A stretch of DNA of 64,000 bases from Vibrio sp. S17_S38 (GCF_014694375.1 NZ_JAAUWW010000016.1:1-64000), one strand, 5' to 3'. Counted from the stretch's first letter, positions 1-8,756 are shown. Program-made: numbers and translations. The notes: generated from the sequence alone by a model not told the origin.

Positions 1-103
1 AGCTCAGACCCCATCAATATAATGGTGGGTTAACACCCAATAAATCAGAACAGCTTTATTGGAAAAACTCTAAAACTGTGGCCAATTTTAGTTGACCACT
101 ACA
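1..103. mobile_element. Possible right end of an insertion sequence
   Basis: The first ten codons from base 1 are open and stop at 31-33, which could be the tail of a transposase gene. At 78-99 lies an imperfect inverted repeat, GTGGCCAA paired with TTGACCAC. Repeats of this kind recall the sub-terminal repeats of IS21-like elements. Immediately after it the reading frame of the next ORF is open back to base 96 with no start codon, as if an element had landed inside that gene. The family assignment is from memory and weak. The element body would lie left of the window. Confidence 0.3.
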
Positions 104-155
104 ATCTGATAAGAAAAACAAAGGCAAAGATAAAAGCGCTTTCGCAACTAGCACC

Positions 156-443
156 ATGCTAACTCTAGAGTATAGACGCCACGGTTTTAAACTTGCCCTA
201 ATGGCAAATGACTCTGTTGTGAAAGCTTACAATAATTTAATGCAGTACCTCTACAACATGGAAGAGGCTCAAACATCAGGTGAAATGGACTTTCTCAAAG
301 ATATGATGGAGCTGTTAGGTAATTTTCTCATAGAGATTCGTAAGAGCATGGGCAATGAAGCCACAAAATTAGATTTTTGGGATATGTGTGAGTGGTGGAT
401 GTCCGATACTAGAAAAATTAAAGATGGCACGTACAGCGTATAA
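156..443 (+). CDS. Hypothetical integron-cassette protein, probably 5'-truncated
   Basis: A 95-residue acidic, helical protein of unknown function sits directly before an attC site, so it is the coding part of an integron cassette. The ATG at 156 has no purine-rich ribosome site in front. The same frame stays open upstream to base 96 and reads as plausible coding sequence rich in Lys and Ser, but without any ATG, GTG or TTG. I infer that the real start was lost when the element at 1-103 inserted. A shortened product from ATG 156 remains possible. No domain was recognised. Confidence 0.5.
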   Translation: MLTLEYRRHGFKLALMANDSVVKAYNNLMQYLYNMEEAQTSGEMDFLKDMMELLGNFLIEIRKSMGNEATKLDFWDMCEWWMSDTRKIKDGTYSV

Positions 444-515
444 CAAGGCAATGAAAATAGCCCACAAAAAACGTGGGCGGGACTCGCTAACGCTCGCCTT
501 TTATTGCGGCGTTAG
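441..515 (+). repeat. attC recombination site (cassette 1)
   Basis: The site begins TAACAAG next to the stop codon of the preceding ORF and ends GCGTTAG, the conserved core sites of integron attC elements. Between them are complementary arms (CCCAC with GTGGG, and GACTCGCTAACGC followed by GCG). It is about 75 bp and differs in sequence from the longer VCR-type site at 1453. Confidence 0.8.
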
Positions 516-579
516 CCTTATTTGAATACTTCACACTCTGATATAAGATGTAAGCCAATCGAAATGATGAGGTTATTAC

Positions 580-1446
580 ATGAAGCTTTTACTGGTATTT
601 TTGCTTTTAATACCGTCTATGGTGTTTGCAAATAGTTCAAAATTTCAACTGGTTGAACAAGATGCTAAGGTAATTGAAGCTTCTCTTTCTGCGCATATAG
701 GGATTTCTGTTCTTGATACTCAAACTGGAGAATATTGGGATTACAATGGTAATCAGCGTTTTCCTTTAACAAGTACTTTTAAAACAATAGCTTGTGCTAA
801 ATTACTGTATGATGCCGAGCAAGGGGAAATAAACCCTAAGAGTACAGTTGAGATCAAAAAAGCAGATCTTGTGACCTATTCTCCCGTAATAGAAAAGCAA
901 GTAGGGCAAGCAATAACGCTCGATGATGCATGTTTTGCAACTATGACGACAAGTGATAATGCAGCAGCAAATATCATCCTAAATGCCCTAGGAGGTCCTG
1001 AAAGCGTGACGGATTTCCTGAGACAAATCGGAGACAAAGAAACTCGTCTAGACCGTATTGAGCCTGAATTAAATGAAGGCAAGCTTGGTGATTTTAGGGA
1101 TACGACAACTCCTAAGGCAATAGTGAATACTTTAAATGAATTATTATTTGGTTCCACATTGTCTCAAGATGGCCAAAAAAAATTAGAGTATTGGATGGTG
1201 AATAATCAAGTCACTGGTAATTTATTGCGGTCAGTACTGCCAGTGGGATGGAATATTGCAGATCGCTCAGGTGCTGGCGGATTTGGTGCTCGAAGTATTA
1301 CAGCCGTTGTTTGGAGTGAAGATCAATCCCCAATCATAGTTAGTATTTATCTAGCACAAACAAAGGCTTCAATAGCAGATCGAAATGATGCAATTGTTAA
1401 AGTTGGTCGTTCAATTTTTAAAGTTTATTCATCACAATCGCGTTGA
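580..1446 (+). CDS. blaCARB: CARB-family class A beta-lactamase
   Basis: A periplasmic serine beta-lactamase (carbenicillin-hydrolysing) of 288 residues, the usual length of CARB/PSE enzymes, and very similar along its whole length to PSE-1 as I recall it. It has a signal peptide of about 17 residues ending VFA. The active-site motif STFK is at 65-68, SDN at 125-127, and the omega-loop glutamate is E161 in EPELN. The third motif is RSG at 229-231 instead of KTG, which is the hallmark of the CARB subgroup. The ATG at 580 follows an ATGAGG ribosome site. The gene is an integron cassette flanked by attC sites and has no evident promoter of its own, so expression may depend on array position. Confidence 0.95.
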   Translation: MKLLLVFLLLIPSMVFANSSKFQLVEQDAKVIEASLSAHIGISVLDTQTGEYWDYNGNQRFPLTSTFKTIACAKLLYDAEQGEINPKSTVEIKKADLVTYSPVIEKQVGQAITLDDACFATMTTSDNAAANIILNALGGPESVTDFLRQIGDKETRLDRIEPELNEGKLGDFRDTTTPKAIVNTLNELLFGSTLSQDGQKKLEYWMVNNQVTGNLLRSVLPVGWNIADRSGAGGFGARSITAVVWSEDQSPIIVSIYLAQTKASIADRNDAIVKVGRSIFKVYSSQSR

Positions 1447-1452
1447 TAATGC

Positions 1453-1572
1453 TAACAAACGCTTCAAGAGGGACAGCCAACGCGTGGCATTTTTACTATG
1501 CGTTGGTTTTGGTGTTTAAGTGCAATGCAGCAGCTTGGTCATTTCGTGCTTCACCCCTTAAGTGGACGTTAT
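1453..1572 (+). repeat. attC site, VCR type (blaCARB cassette)
   Basis: About 120 bp, starting TAACAAACGCTTCAAGAGGG and ending with a GGACGTTAT core. The opening and the inner ACGCGTGGC segment match the Vibrio cholerae repeat (VCR) class of attC sites. It closes the blaCARB cassette and lies just before the VOC gene. Confidence 0.85.
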
Positions 1573-1603
1573 AGCGCAAAGCTCATATCCTGAGGCTCGC
1601 CCA

Positions 1604-1954
1604 ATGAAAGTAAAACGAATCGTTTCAAATATAGATGCATCAAATCCAGAGGATGCAAAAGCATTCTATGAGTCTATTTTTGGTCTTGAGCTTGTTATGG
1701 ATCACGGATGGATTAAAACCTATAGTTCAGGTGAAGAAGTGACTACACAAATTAGTGTGGCATCTGAGGGTGGTTCAGGGACTTCTGTGCCAGACCTGTC
1801 CATAGAAGTGGATGATCTTGATACGGTTCTAAATAGAATTAAAGCTGGAAATATTGAAATTGAGTATGGCCCAGTATCGGAACCTTGGGGAGTTCGTAGA
1901 TTTTATATTCGTGACCCATTTGGTACGCTAATCAACGTGCTTCAACATGAATAG
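1604..1954 (+). CDS. VOC-family (glyoxalase/bleomycin-resistance fold) protein
   Basis: A 116-residue single-domain protein with the beta-alpha-beta-beta-beta pattern of the vicinal-oxygen-chelate superfamily. The N-terminal strand is KVKRIVSNI, followed by DAKAFYESIFGLEL and ending in RRFYIRDPFGTLINVLQH, the typical VOC tail. Members bind metals and act as glyoxalases, dioxygenases or drug-binding resistance proteins; the substrate here cannot be told. I chose the ATG at 1604 because the longer frame from GTG 1562 runs into the attC site of the preceding cassette. It is an integron cassette gene with an attC after it. Confidence 0.75.
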   Translation: MKVKRIVSNIDASNPEDAKAFYESIFGLELVMDHGWIKTYSSGEEVTTQISVASEGGSGTSVPDLSIEVDDLDTVLNRIKAGNIEIEYGPVSEPWGVRRFYIRDPFGTLINVLQHE

Positions 1955-1970
1955 CGTCAATAATTGCCTA

Positions 1971-2024
1971 TAACAAATAGCAGCACCGGACTCGCTAACG
2001 CTCACTCGGTGAGCTAGGCGTTAA
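1971..2024 (+). repeat. Short attC site (VOC cassette)
   Basis: About 54 bp from TAACAAATAG to GCGTTAA, with an inner GACTCGCTAACGCTCACTCGGTGAGC that can fold. It is much shorter than the VCR-type site 400 bp upstream and resembles the attC at 441 in its central GGACTCGCTAACGCTC. It closes the VOC cassette. Confidence 0.75.
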
Positions 2025-2048
2025 AACATCAAACACTAAGGAAATAGA

Positions 2049-2441
2049 ATGCTGAATGGATCATGCTATTGTCGAATAGTGAAATATGAGGTAGCTGATG
2101 AATTTGAGTATGCCTTAAATTGCCATTGCTCTAACTGTCGCAGAACCACTGGATCAGCCTTCAAGCCGTTTGCTGGAATCCGAACAGAAAAGCTTAGCAT
2201 TGTTTGCGGAGCTGATAAGTTGCTTGTATACGGTGATAACAAAACTAACAATACACATTGTAAGATTTGCGGATCTCTTATCTATTCATTGGTTCGAGAC
2301 GGTGAATATGTGCATGTTCCGCTTGGGACATTGTTGGACAATCCCTCAATTAAGCCAGCCGCGCATATTTTTGTCGGGTCAAAGGCGCCATGGTTCGAGA
2401 TCACTGATGGCTTACCGCAGTTTGAAGAATTTGCTCCTTGA
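2049..2441 (+). CDS. GFA-family (Mss4-like fold) zinc protein
   Basis: A 130-residue protein with the zinc-ligand pattern of the glutathione-dependent formaldehyde-activating (GFA/CENP-V) family: CYC at residues 6-8, then CHCSNCRRTTGSAF, and CKIC further on. Family members bind zinc; the formaldehyde role has been shown only for some, so the function here is open. A GGAAATAGA ribosome site precedes ATG 2049. It is the last cassette-like gene of the array: it follows an attC directly, but no clear attC follows it, and it ends close to a convergent lacI-type gene. Confidence 0.75.
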   Translation: MLNGSCYCRIVKYEVADEFEYALNCHCSNCRRTTGSAFKPFAGIRTEKLSIVCGADKLLVYGDNKTNNTHCKICGSLIYSLVRDGEYVHVPLGTLLDNPSIKPAAHIFVGSKAPWFEITDGLPQFEEFAP

Positions 2442-2631
2442 GTTAGTAATGCATAAGTCTCACTAATTTTCCGCTTATGTAAGTGAGATACCTTTTTCGT
2501 AAATATTGAGTTTCAGTTAAGGAAAATAGAAACTTCTTTTTCATACCGCGTAATTGGTAATTGGCTACACCGAGGTAGTCCAAATACCTTGTTTCGCTCG
2601 TAAGTTCTAACGGGGAATTGGAATCTAGTGT

Positions 2632-3642
2632 CTATTTCATTGCTCTCACAGAATTACGAATAATTAATTTACTTTTTAATATTTCAGTACTTGGCGTCAG
2701 TGATTTTCCAGAGGATAAGGTCAGCGCTTTTTCCATAGCGAGAGTGGTGACTTGGTGAATCGGAATATCGATGGTGGTGAGTTCTGGGGTGAAGAATGTG
2801 CCGATCTCTTCATTATCAATCCCAATAACAGAAACCTCTTCAGGCACTTCAATATTGGCCTCTTTTAAGGCTTTAATTGCACCAATCGCGAGCTCATCAT
2901 TAAAGCAAAAAATGGCACTAAATGGCTGACTAGCTCTATTTTTAATCAAGGCTTTGCATGCGTTATAGCCATCGTGCAATTTCCCCGATGTTTCCATTAA
3001 CAATCTTTGGTCGAACAAAATTTGGTGTTTAGATAAAGTTTCGGTTGCAGCTTGTAAGCGAGTTCGGCCAGTTTGCGTATCTAATGATAGAGTGATGATG
3101 GCAATGTCTTTATGGTGTTGTTCCACTAAATAATTAATGGCAAGCTCTGCGGCGTGATACTGATCGAATGCCACGGCATGACCAAGCCCATCGGGTAGAC
3201 TCCGATTAATGACCACTAAGGGAACAGAAATAGATTGTTGTAGTTCAAGGTAATCTTGTGTACTCATGGTGCGACTATAAATAATAATCACATCGCATTT
3301 TCTAGCGTCTAACGCATGAACTGCTTCAATTTCGCGTTCAATTTCATTATGCCCGTCGGTAACAATTAGCTGTTTCCCGGCTTCGTAGCTAATACGTGTT
3401 GCTTCTTTTAATAGGATACCAAAGTAGTAGCCATCAAAAAAAGAGACGACTAAACCTATGCTGTTTGAGCTATTGGTTGCAAGCGCTTGAGCTAAGCTGT
3501 TTGGTTTGTAATTCAGATCTTTCATGGCTTGAAAGATGGCATTTCTGGTGGATTCCTTAACCTGACCTTTACTGTTGATCACCCGAGAGACGGTCGCTTT
3601 TGATACACCAGCAAGCTTACTTACATCATTAATAGTGGCCAT
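2632..3642 (-). CDS. LacI-family transcriptional regulator of the PTS operon
   Basis: A 336-residue DNA-binding repressor with an N-terminal LacI helix-turn-helix (ATINDVSKLAGVSKATVSRV, residues 2-21), a hinge helix (PNSLAQALA) and a periplasmic-binding-like effector domain. It is the last gene of a leftward operon with EIIC, EIIB, a GH1 glycosidase and EIIA, so it most likely represses that operon and responds to the sugar or sugar phosphate. The probable operators are the two 14-bp palindromes at 7500-7526. Being inside its own operon suggests autoregulation. Similar genes are called celR or ascG in other bacteria; I do not assign a name. Confidence 0.85.
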   Translation of the reverse strand: MATINDVSKLAGVSKATVSRVINSKGQVKESTRNAIFQAMKDLNYKPNSLAQALATNSSNSIGLVVSFFDGYYFGILLKEATRISYEAGKQLIVTDGHNEIEREIEAVHALDARKCDVIIIYSRTMSTQDYLELQQSISVPLVVINRSLPDGLGHAVAFDQYHAAELAINYLVEQHHKDIAIITLSLDTQTGRTRLQAATETLSKHQILFDQRLLMETSGKLHDGYNACKALIKNRASQPFSAIFCFNDELAIGAIKALKEANIEVPEEVSVIGIDNEEIGTFFTPELTTIDIPIHQVTTLAMEKALTLSSGKSLTPSTEILKSKLIIRNSVRAMK

Positions 3643-3755
3643 AGTCTTCTCGTATTTTGGTGTTATTGATTACTATCGTCTAAACGATGGGATCGAAAAA
3701 TAAAAGGATCGTGCTGAGTAGCTCGATCCTAGAATATTGGTATTTAATAGCAACC

Positions 3756-4103
3756 TTAAAGTGATTGATTTTGTATCGTTCTGTGAAGGTGGATCAGTTC
3801 TTCAATCAATTCTCGAGCTAGCATTGCCGTCATAATATGGTCTTGTGCATGTACCATAATGAGGTTAACGGGTACTTTGCCTTCACCTTCATCTAAACCA
3901 ATAAGGCCGGTTTGTACGTCGTGAGCACGTTTGGATGCCTCAGACGCTTGAGATAAACAAGCATCTACTTTCTCCCATTCCCCTTTTTTGGCGGCAAATA
4001 GAGCTTCCATGGAGCAAGATTTTGATTCTCCTGCGTTAATAATCAGCTCCATTACGGCAGATTCTAGTGCTTCACCACTAAGTACATCTTGGCTGTTTGA
4101 CAT
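3756..4103 (-). CDS. PTS lactose/cellobiose-family EIIA
   Basis: A cytoplasmic phosphocarrier of 115 residues, typical for EIIA of the Lac family. It accepts phosphate from HPr and passes it to EIIB. The conserved motif VHAQDH is at 84-89, with His85 the expected phosphorylation site. The helical, Asp/Glu-rich N-terminus fits the trimeric EIIA-Lac fold. It lies between the GH1 gene and the regulator in the same leftward operon. Confidence 0.9.
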   Translation of the reverse strand: MSNSQDVLSGEALESAVMELIINAGESKSCSMEALFAAKKGEWEKVDACLSQASEASKRAHDVQTGLIGLDEGEGKVPVNLIMVHAQDHIMTAMLARELIEELIHLHRTIQNQSL

Positions 4104-4157
4104 AATGTTCTCTTTATATTCGGTTTAAGGTGTTTCTGAGATATTGAATTTCACAGC

Positions 4158-5567
4158 TTATAAATCTTCGCCACGAGATTGAATGATCTCGCGATACCAA
4201 TGGAAAGAAGCTTTCTTTTTTCGGGCTAGATTGTTGTTGTGATCAACATAAATAAAACCATATTGTTTTTTATAGCCATTTAACCAACTGAGCAGATCAA
4301 TCGCCGACCATGCGAAATAACCTTTAATGTGCACACCGTGTTGAATCGCTTGTTTGACGGCACTTAAATGCTCAGCAATATAGTCAATTCGAGCGATATC
4401 GCGCACATCTCCATCAATGATTGGGTCTTCATCGCCTAAGCCATTTTCAGTGATAAATAGTTTGATTTGACCGTAGTGTTGTTTGAGCATCTTCAAGCCA
4501 TCGACAAAACCGTCTGGGGATATTTCCCAGCCCCATTTGGTATAGCGTTTATCATCCATCATTACACTGCGATAAACATGGTCAAAGCTTGGTTTTCCTG
4601 GCCGACCGGTTGCATTTTCACGATTTAGATCAAAAGAAGCGATAGGGCCGATTAGTTTCTCGACTCGAACGGGTTGATAGTAATTTAACCCCATGAAGTC
4701 ATTGAGTGGTGCGGCTTGCTTTAAAATATTGAGTTCTTGTTGAGTCCAGTTCGGTAAGTAGCCTTGGCTCTCTAAACGATCAACCACATACTGTGGATAT
4801 TCACCTAATAAAATAGGATCGTAATACCAGTTCATTTGATATTGATTCGCGTGATTGGCGGCAAAAATATTGTCTTCATGTTCATCAATTGGAAAAGCTG
4901 GTGAGAACACATTGCTTAATCCGATTTCCCCAAATTGATTGAGTTCCTTATAGGCGATCACGGCCAAAGCATGCGCATAGAACACATAATGTGTCGCTTG
5001 GAAATATTTATTGGGATCGTTTTGAATGCCCGGAGGATGCGCACCTTCTAAGTAACCGTGCCCACAAAATACAATGGTTTCATTAAATGTGATGAAATGT
5101 TTAACACGATCCCCGAAAGCGTTAAAACAAGTTTTGGCGTAAGTTAGGAAGGCTTCTGCAGTGGCTTTATTTAACCAGCCGCCTGCTTTTTCAAGTGGTA
5201 AAGGAAGATCCCAATGATAAAGCGTGATGAAAGGGACGATGCCATGCTTCAAGCATTCATCAATGATATTGTTATAAAAATCGATGCCTTTTTGGTTGAT
5301 CTCACCCGTGCCTTCAGGATAAATACGCGCCCATGAGATAGAGAAGCGATAAGACTCTAAGCCCATTTCTGCCATTAATGCGATGTCTTCTTTATAGCGA
5401 TGATAATGATCGACCGCGACATCACCATTGGTTCCTTCAAAGGTTTTTCCGGGAATTTTACTGAATTCATCCCAGTTAGTTGGACCTTTACCATCTTCGT
5501 TCCATGCACCTTCAATTTGATATGAAGCGGTGGCTGCACCAAATAAAAAATCGTTTGCAAACTTCAT
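4158..5567 (-). CDS. GH1 6-phospho-beta-glucosidase
   Basis: A cytoplasmic glycosidase of 469 residues that splits the phosphorylated disaccharide or glucoside brought in by the adjacent PTS. The GH1 acid/base is Glu163 in TFNE and the nucleophile is Glu374 in ITENG. The phosphate-binding triad of 6-phospho-glycosidases is present near the end: Ser427, Lys434 and Tyr436 in SWLNGYKKQYG. That motif supports a phosphorylated substrate rather than a free glucoside. A 6-phospho-beta-galactosidase cannot be excluded from sequence alone. It lies between EIIB and EIIA in the operon. Confidence 0.88.
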   Translation of the reverse strand: MKFANDFLFGAATASYQIEGAWNEDGKGPTNWDEFSKIPGKTFEGTNGDVAVDHYHRYKEDIALMAEMGLESYRFSISWARIYPEGTGEINQKGIDFYNNIIDECLKHGIVPFITLYHWDLPLPLEKAGGWLNKATAEAFLTYAKTCFNAFGDRVKHFITFNETIVFCGHGYLEGAHPPGIQNDPNKYFQATHYVFYAHALAVIAYKELNQFGEIGLSNVFSPAFPIDEHEDNIFAANHANQYQMNWYYDPILLGEYPQYVVDRLESQGYLPNWTQQELNILKQAAPLNDFMGLNYYQPVRVEKLIGPIASFDLNRENATGRPGKPSFDHVYRSVMMDDKRYTKWGWEISPDGFVDGLKMLKQHYGQIKLFITENGLGDEDPIIDGDVRDIARIDYIAEHLSAVKQAIQHGVHIKGYFAWSAIDLLSWLNGYKKQYGFIYVDHNNNLARKKKASFHWYREIIQSRGEDL

Positions 5568-5653
5568 GTTATTGTCCGTTTGTTTGTTAACTGAATTTGG
5601 GGTAGTAGTTCCCCAATGCTATTTGAGCATTGAGGAAAATGACGAAAGGAGTC

Positions 5654-5959
5654 TTAATTCATGAGCTTCAAGGTATCGTCGAGAATTTTCTCACCTTTCA
5701 ACATGCCGTAATCCATCATATCGATGACTTCTACACGCTTGCCCACCGTATCGGCGATTTTCTGAAATTCGGCTTGTTTAAAGCGAATTTGTGGCCCAAG
5801 TAAGAAAATATCGTAGCTGTTTAGATGCTCTTGGAATGTTTCAGCCCCATAAGCTTGTACTTCGACTTCTATTCCTTTGGCTTGTGCTGAGGCTTGCATT
5901 TTTTTGACCACCATGGAGGTCGACATGCCAGCGTTACAAAGTAATAATATTTTTTTCAT
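5654..5959 (-). CDS. PTS lactose/cellobiose-family EIIB
   Basis: A 101-residue phosphotransfer protein. The phosphocysteine loop LLCNAGMSTS is at the N-terminus with Cys8 as the phosphorylated residue, the standard signature of EIIB of the cellobiose/chitobiose type. It transfers phosphate from EIIA to the sugar carried by EIIC. It is encoded 69 bp downstream of EIIC and 86 bp upstream of the GH1 gene; the latter gap holds small hairpins near 5598-5632. Confidence 0.92.
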   Translation of the reverse strand: MKKILLLCNAGMSTSMVVKKMQASAQAKGIEVEVQAYGAETFQEHLNSYDIFLLGPQIRFKQAEFQKIADTVGKRVEVIDMMDYGMLKGEKILDDTLKLMN

Positions 5960-6028
5960 ATTTAATTCCTTTTCTCTATGTCAGTTCTGATGTTGTTACT
6001 GAGACAAATCACAGCACCTGCAAGCTAT

Positions 6029-7390
6029 CTAGGCTGATTCTGCCGCTATTTTGATACCTTGTTCTTCCTGTTCTTCTTGAGCACCACTTTCTTTCTCTTG
6101 AGACAGAGCTAATTTGTCTTGGTATCTAAAGAATGGGTAGTACACCGCCACGGTCATTGCACACACTGCGACTTGAAGTGTTGCCGCGCTCCAACCACCG
6201 ATGATGAATCCACCCAATATAATTGGTGTGGTCCAAGGCACCTGAATCGCGCTGAATGGGCCAACTAGACCAACATCAATGGATAGATAAACCATCGTGA
6301 CGGAGAGCATTGGTGCCAGTAAGAAAGGCACTAACATTATTGGATTAAAGATGATTGGTGTCGCAAAAATAACGGGTTCGTTAATATTAAATAGACCTGG
6401 AATTACCGCAATTTTACCGATTTGTTTCATTTGCACAGAGCGTGAAAATAACAGCATACAAATCACCAAACCAAAGGTAAGGCCAGCACCGCCAACCGTA
6501 ATGTATTGATCAATGAATTGTTGGGTAACAATTTTTGCATTTTCACCGGCGACTAATGTGCCACCTGCATTGAGAACGTCTTGATTTTGCAATGCGTTAG
6601 CCACAAAAATAGGGCCCATGATGCCACTGATAATCGCCGTACCATGCACACCACACCACCATAGTAATGAAATGATCATTGCGACAATAAGGGCTCCAAA
6701 ATAAGAATCAGATAAGTTTTGGAGCGGGGTTTGAATAAGGAAGTAAATGGTTTCAATGAAGGTTTTATCGAACACTACTTCAAAGAAAATATAGGTTAAG
6801 AAAGCGAGGACGACGATAACGAAACCTGGAATCAATGATTTAAAGGCATTAGATACACCTTCAGGTACTTGCTCAGGCAACTTAATCACCCAGTTTCTTT
6901 CAAGGGAGGTAGCATAAATCTTACCTACGATCAGACCAATAACAATGGCACCAATCATTCCTTTACCACCAAGATAGGCTTTCGGAATAACGCCACCGAT
7001 TTGAGTTACGCCATCAGGTGCAAGAACAAAGGCTTTCATTACAATCAGAAAAGCAACAATGCCCAAAATGCCAGCATTGGCACCGTTGTGACCTTCATTT
7101 TTCACATAAGCATACGCAATACCAAATACGGCGATTAAGGCTAGGATATCAAACGTCGCTCCAACCACTTGGAATAATGGCGTTGCCCAAGCATCACCAA
7201 AAATACTCGACATGAAACTGCCATATCCCGGAATTGGCACAAAAGCAATAAGTAGGAATACCGAGCCAATAATGGTCAGTGGCATGGTGAGCAGAAAACC
7301 ATCTTTAATGGCAGTGATTGGTTTTGATGTGACGACTTTAAGTACTTTCGGCAAGATGTTGTCGATAATACCGGTTGTTTTGTTATCCAT
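6029..7390 (-). CDS. PTS lactose/cellobiose-family EIIC permease
   Basis: An inner-membrane sugar permease of 453 residues with about ten hydrophobic segments. It contains the EIIC-Lac motif NEPVIFATPIIFNP near residue 340, which lies in the sugar-binding loop. The C-terminal tail is hydrophilic and Glu-rich. It is the first gene of the leftward operon EIIC-EIIB-GH1-EIIA-LacI. The GH1 partner suggests cellobiose or another beta-glucoside. Homologues for chitobiose exist in vibrios, but those normally pair with different hydrolases. Confidence 0.9.
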   Translation of the reverse strand: MDNKTTGIIDNILPKVLKVVTSKPITAIKDGFLLTMPLTIIGSVFLLIAFVPIPGYGSFMSSIFGDAWATPLFQVVGATFDILALIAVFGIAYAYVKNEGHNGANAGILGIVAFLIVMKAFVLAPDGVTQIGGVIPKAYLGGKGMIGAIVIGLIVGKIYATSLERNWVIKLPEQVPEGVSNAFKSLIPGFVIVVLAFLTYIFFEVVFDKTFIETIYFLIQTPLQNLSDSYFGALIVAMIISLLWWCGVHGTAIISGIMGPIFVANALQNQDVLNAGGTLVAGENAKIVTQQFIDQYITVGGAGLTFGLVICMLLFSRSVQMKQIGKIAVIPGLFNINEPVIFATPIIFNPIMLVPFLLAPMLSVTMVYLSIDVGLVGPFSAIQVPWTTPIILGGFIIGGWSAATLQVAVCAMTVAVYYPFFRYQDKLALSQEKESGAQEEQEEQGIKIAAESA

Positions 7391-7499
7391 TATTTCCCCC
7401 TGACTATGCAGTTTCTTATTATAGTTTTATCTATACCCGTTTTATTTGAAGCTGAAATTTCAATTAATTTGAGTATCTGTAGGTCATCCACACCTAAAA

Positions 7500-7526
7500 T
7501 GTAACCGGTTACAGTAAGCGGTTACA
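7500..7526. promoter_or_regulatory. Tandem LacI-type operators before the PTS operon
   Basis: At 7500-7513 is a perfect 14-bp palindrome, TGTAACCGGTTACA. A second copy at 7513-7526, AGTAAGCGGTTACA, matches it at 12 of 14 positions and shares one base with it. The central CG and flanking half-sites are typical of LacI-family operators. They lie about 110-135 bp before the EIIC start, in the divergent region with kduI, and the operon ends with a lacI-type gene. Confidence 0.7.
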
Positions 7527-7760
7527 GTTTCAATTTCATAAAGGTTGACTGCTTTCACATAAAGTAGAAGTTGAGCTAAATAAGCGTGGAAGAACTCTCA
7601 AAATTCGATGTGCTATGAATCAAGATCGGTGCGGTTTCATGGTGCAAAAAGAAAGTATTGAGTCAGTGAAAAAGATTTTGTGTACATTTCTTCCTCAAAA
7701 AGAGGCAGTTCCTCCATGTTTTGCACCTTTATTGTTCATTATTGATCTTGATCATATAAA

Positions 7761-7773
7761 GAAACATCGTTTC
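7761..7773. promoter_or_regulatory. Candidate KdgR/IclR-type operator before kduI
   Basis: GAAACATCGTTTC is a 5+3+5 inverted repeat in an A/T-rich stretch about 105 bp before the kduI start. KdgR operators of pectin degraders have GAAA...TTTC arms of this kind, and an IclR-family gene ends the adjacent rightward cluster. Assigning it to that regulator is inference. Apart from this and the LacI-type operators, I see no gene in 7527-7877. Confidence 0.4.
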
Positions 7774-7877
7774 AAAAATAATATGAACTTTGATCACAGA
7801 ATGGATTGTTCGTATATGAATGCTATTGTTTGTATATAAATAACGGTTACTCTGAGTACATTACTGAGGAGAACGAC

Positions 7878-8717
7878 ATGCACATTAATTACAACAGTAA
7901 CCCTATCGATGCGAAGCAATATGACACCACTCGTTTACGTGATGAGTTCTTAACTGAAGACCTATTTAAGCCAAATGAGCTAACGATTGTTTATAGCCAT
8001 ATTGACCGTATTGTGGCGATGGGGGTTTGCCCAACCGATAAACCGTTAAAGCTTGATGATTTAGTGGAAAAGAAGGCATTCGGTACGGATTTTTTCTTAG
8101 AAAGACGTGAGCTAGGCATCTTAAATTTAGGCAGTAAAGCTGAAGTTCGTTGTAATGGTGTTTCTTATGTATTGGAACATTTAGATGTCGTTTATTTGGG
8201 TAAAGGCGAACAAGGTATTGAATTTATTTCACTCGATTCTGAATTGGAACCTGCCTTTTATTGCTTGAGTGCGCCTGCGCACCATACATATCCTTCTCGT
8301 ATTATCCGTCGCTCTGAAGCTAAACAGGTGGATTTAGGCACGCAAGAAAATGCTAATGCACGTTTGATTACTCAGTATTTACATCCAGATGTACTGCCAA
8401 CTTGTCAGCTTTGTATGGGGGTGACTCATCTAAAACCGGGCAGTGTATGGAATACCATGCCCGCGCATACGCATGAACGTCGTATGGAAGCGTATTTATA
8501 TTTTAATGTTCAGCCATCGCAAGTGGTTTTCCACTTTATGGGTGAGCCGAAAGAAACTCGTCACATCGTGGTACGAAACAAACAACTAGTACTTTCACCT
8601 AGTTGGTCTATCCATTCTGGTTGCGGTACGCAGAATTATAGTTTTGTTTGGGGAATGGTCGGTGAAAACCAAACGTTTGATGATATGGATTTCATTGATA
8701 TGGAAACCATTAAGTAA
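7878..8717 (+). CDS. kduI: 4-deoxy-L-threo-5-hexosulose-uronate ketol-isomerase
   Basis: A cytoplasmic zinc isomerase of the pectin/hexuronate pathway. It converts 5-keto-4-deoxyuronate to 2,5-diketo-3-deoxygluconate. It has 279 residues against 278 for E. coli KduI and aligns along its length as recalled. The metal site is visible in MPAHTHERRMEAY (two His and a Glu), with a further His in SWSIHSG. I chose ATG 7878 because it follows a GAGGAGA ribosome site and gives the family length; the frame upstream is not conserved. It heads a cluster with a TRAP transporter and an IclR regulator. No kduD, kdgK or eda is in the window. Confidence 0.93.
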   Translation: MHINYNSNPIDAKQYDTTRLRDEFLTEDLFKPNELTIVYSHIDRIVAMGVCPTDKPLKLDDLVEKKAFGTDFFLERRELGILNLGSKAEVRCNGVSYVLEHLDVVYLGKGEQGIEFISLDSELEPAFYCLSAPAHHTYPSRIIRRSEAKQVDLGTQENANARLITQYLHPDVLPTCQLCMGVTHLKPGSVWNTMPAHTHERRMEAYLYFNVQPSQVVFHFMGEPKETRHIVVRNKQLVLSPSWSIHSGCGTQNYSFVWGMVGENQTFDDMDFIDMETIK

Positions 8718-8756
8718 TCGAATATTAAAATAATTATTCTCATGGAGATGAATAGT

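Noticed and set aside
7615..7839. 74-codon ORF between the PTS operon and kduI
   Set aside because: Lies in a divergent promoter region with an operator-like dyad, has no ribosome site, and no recognisable features.
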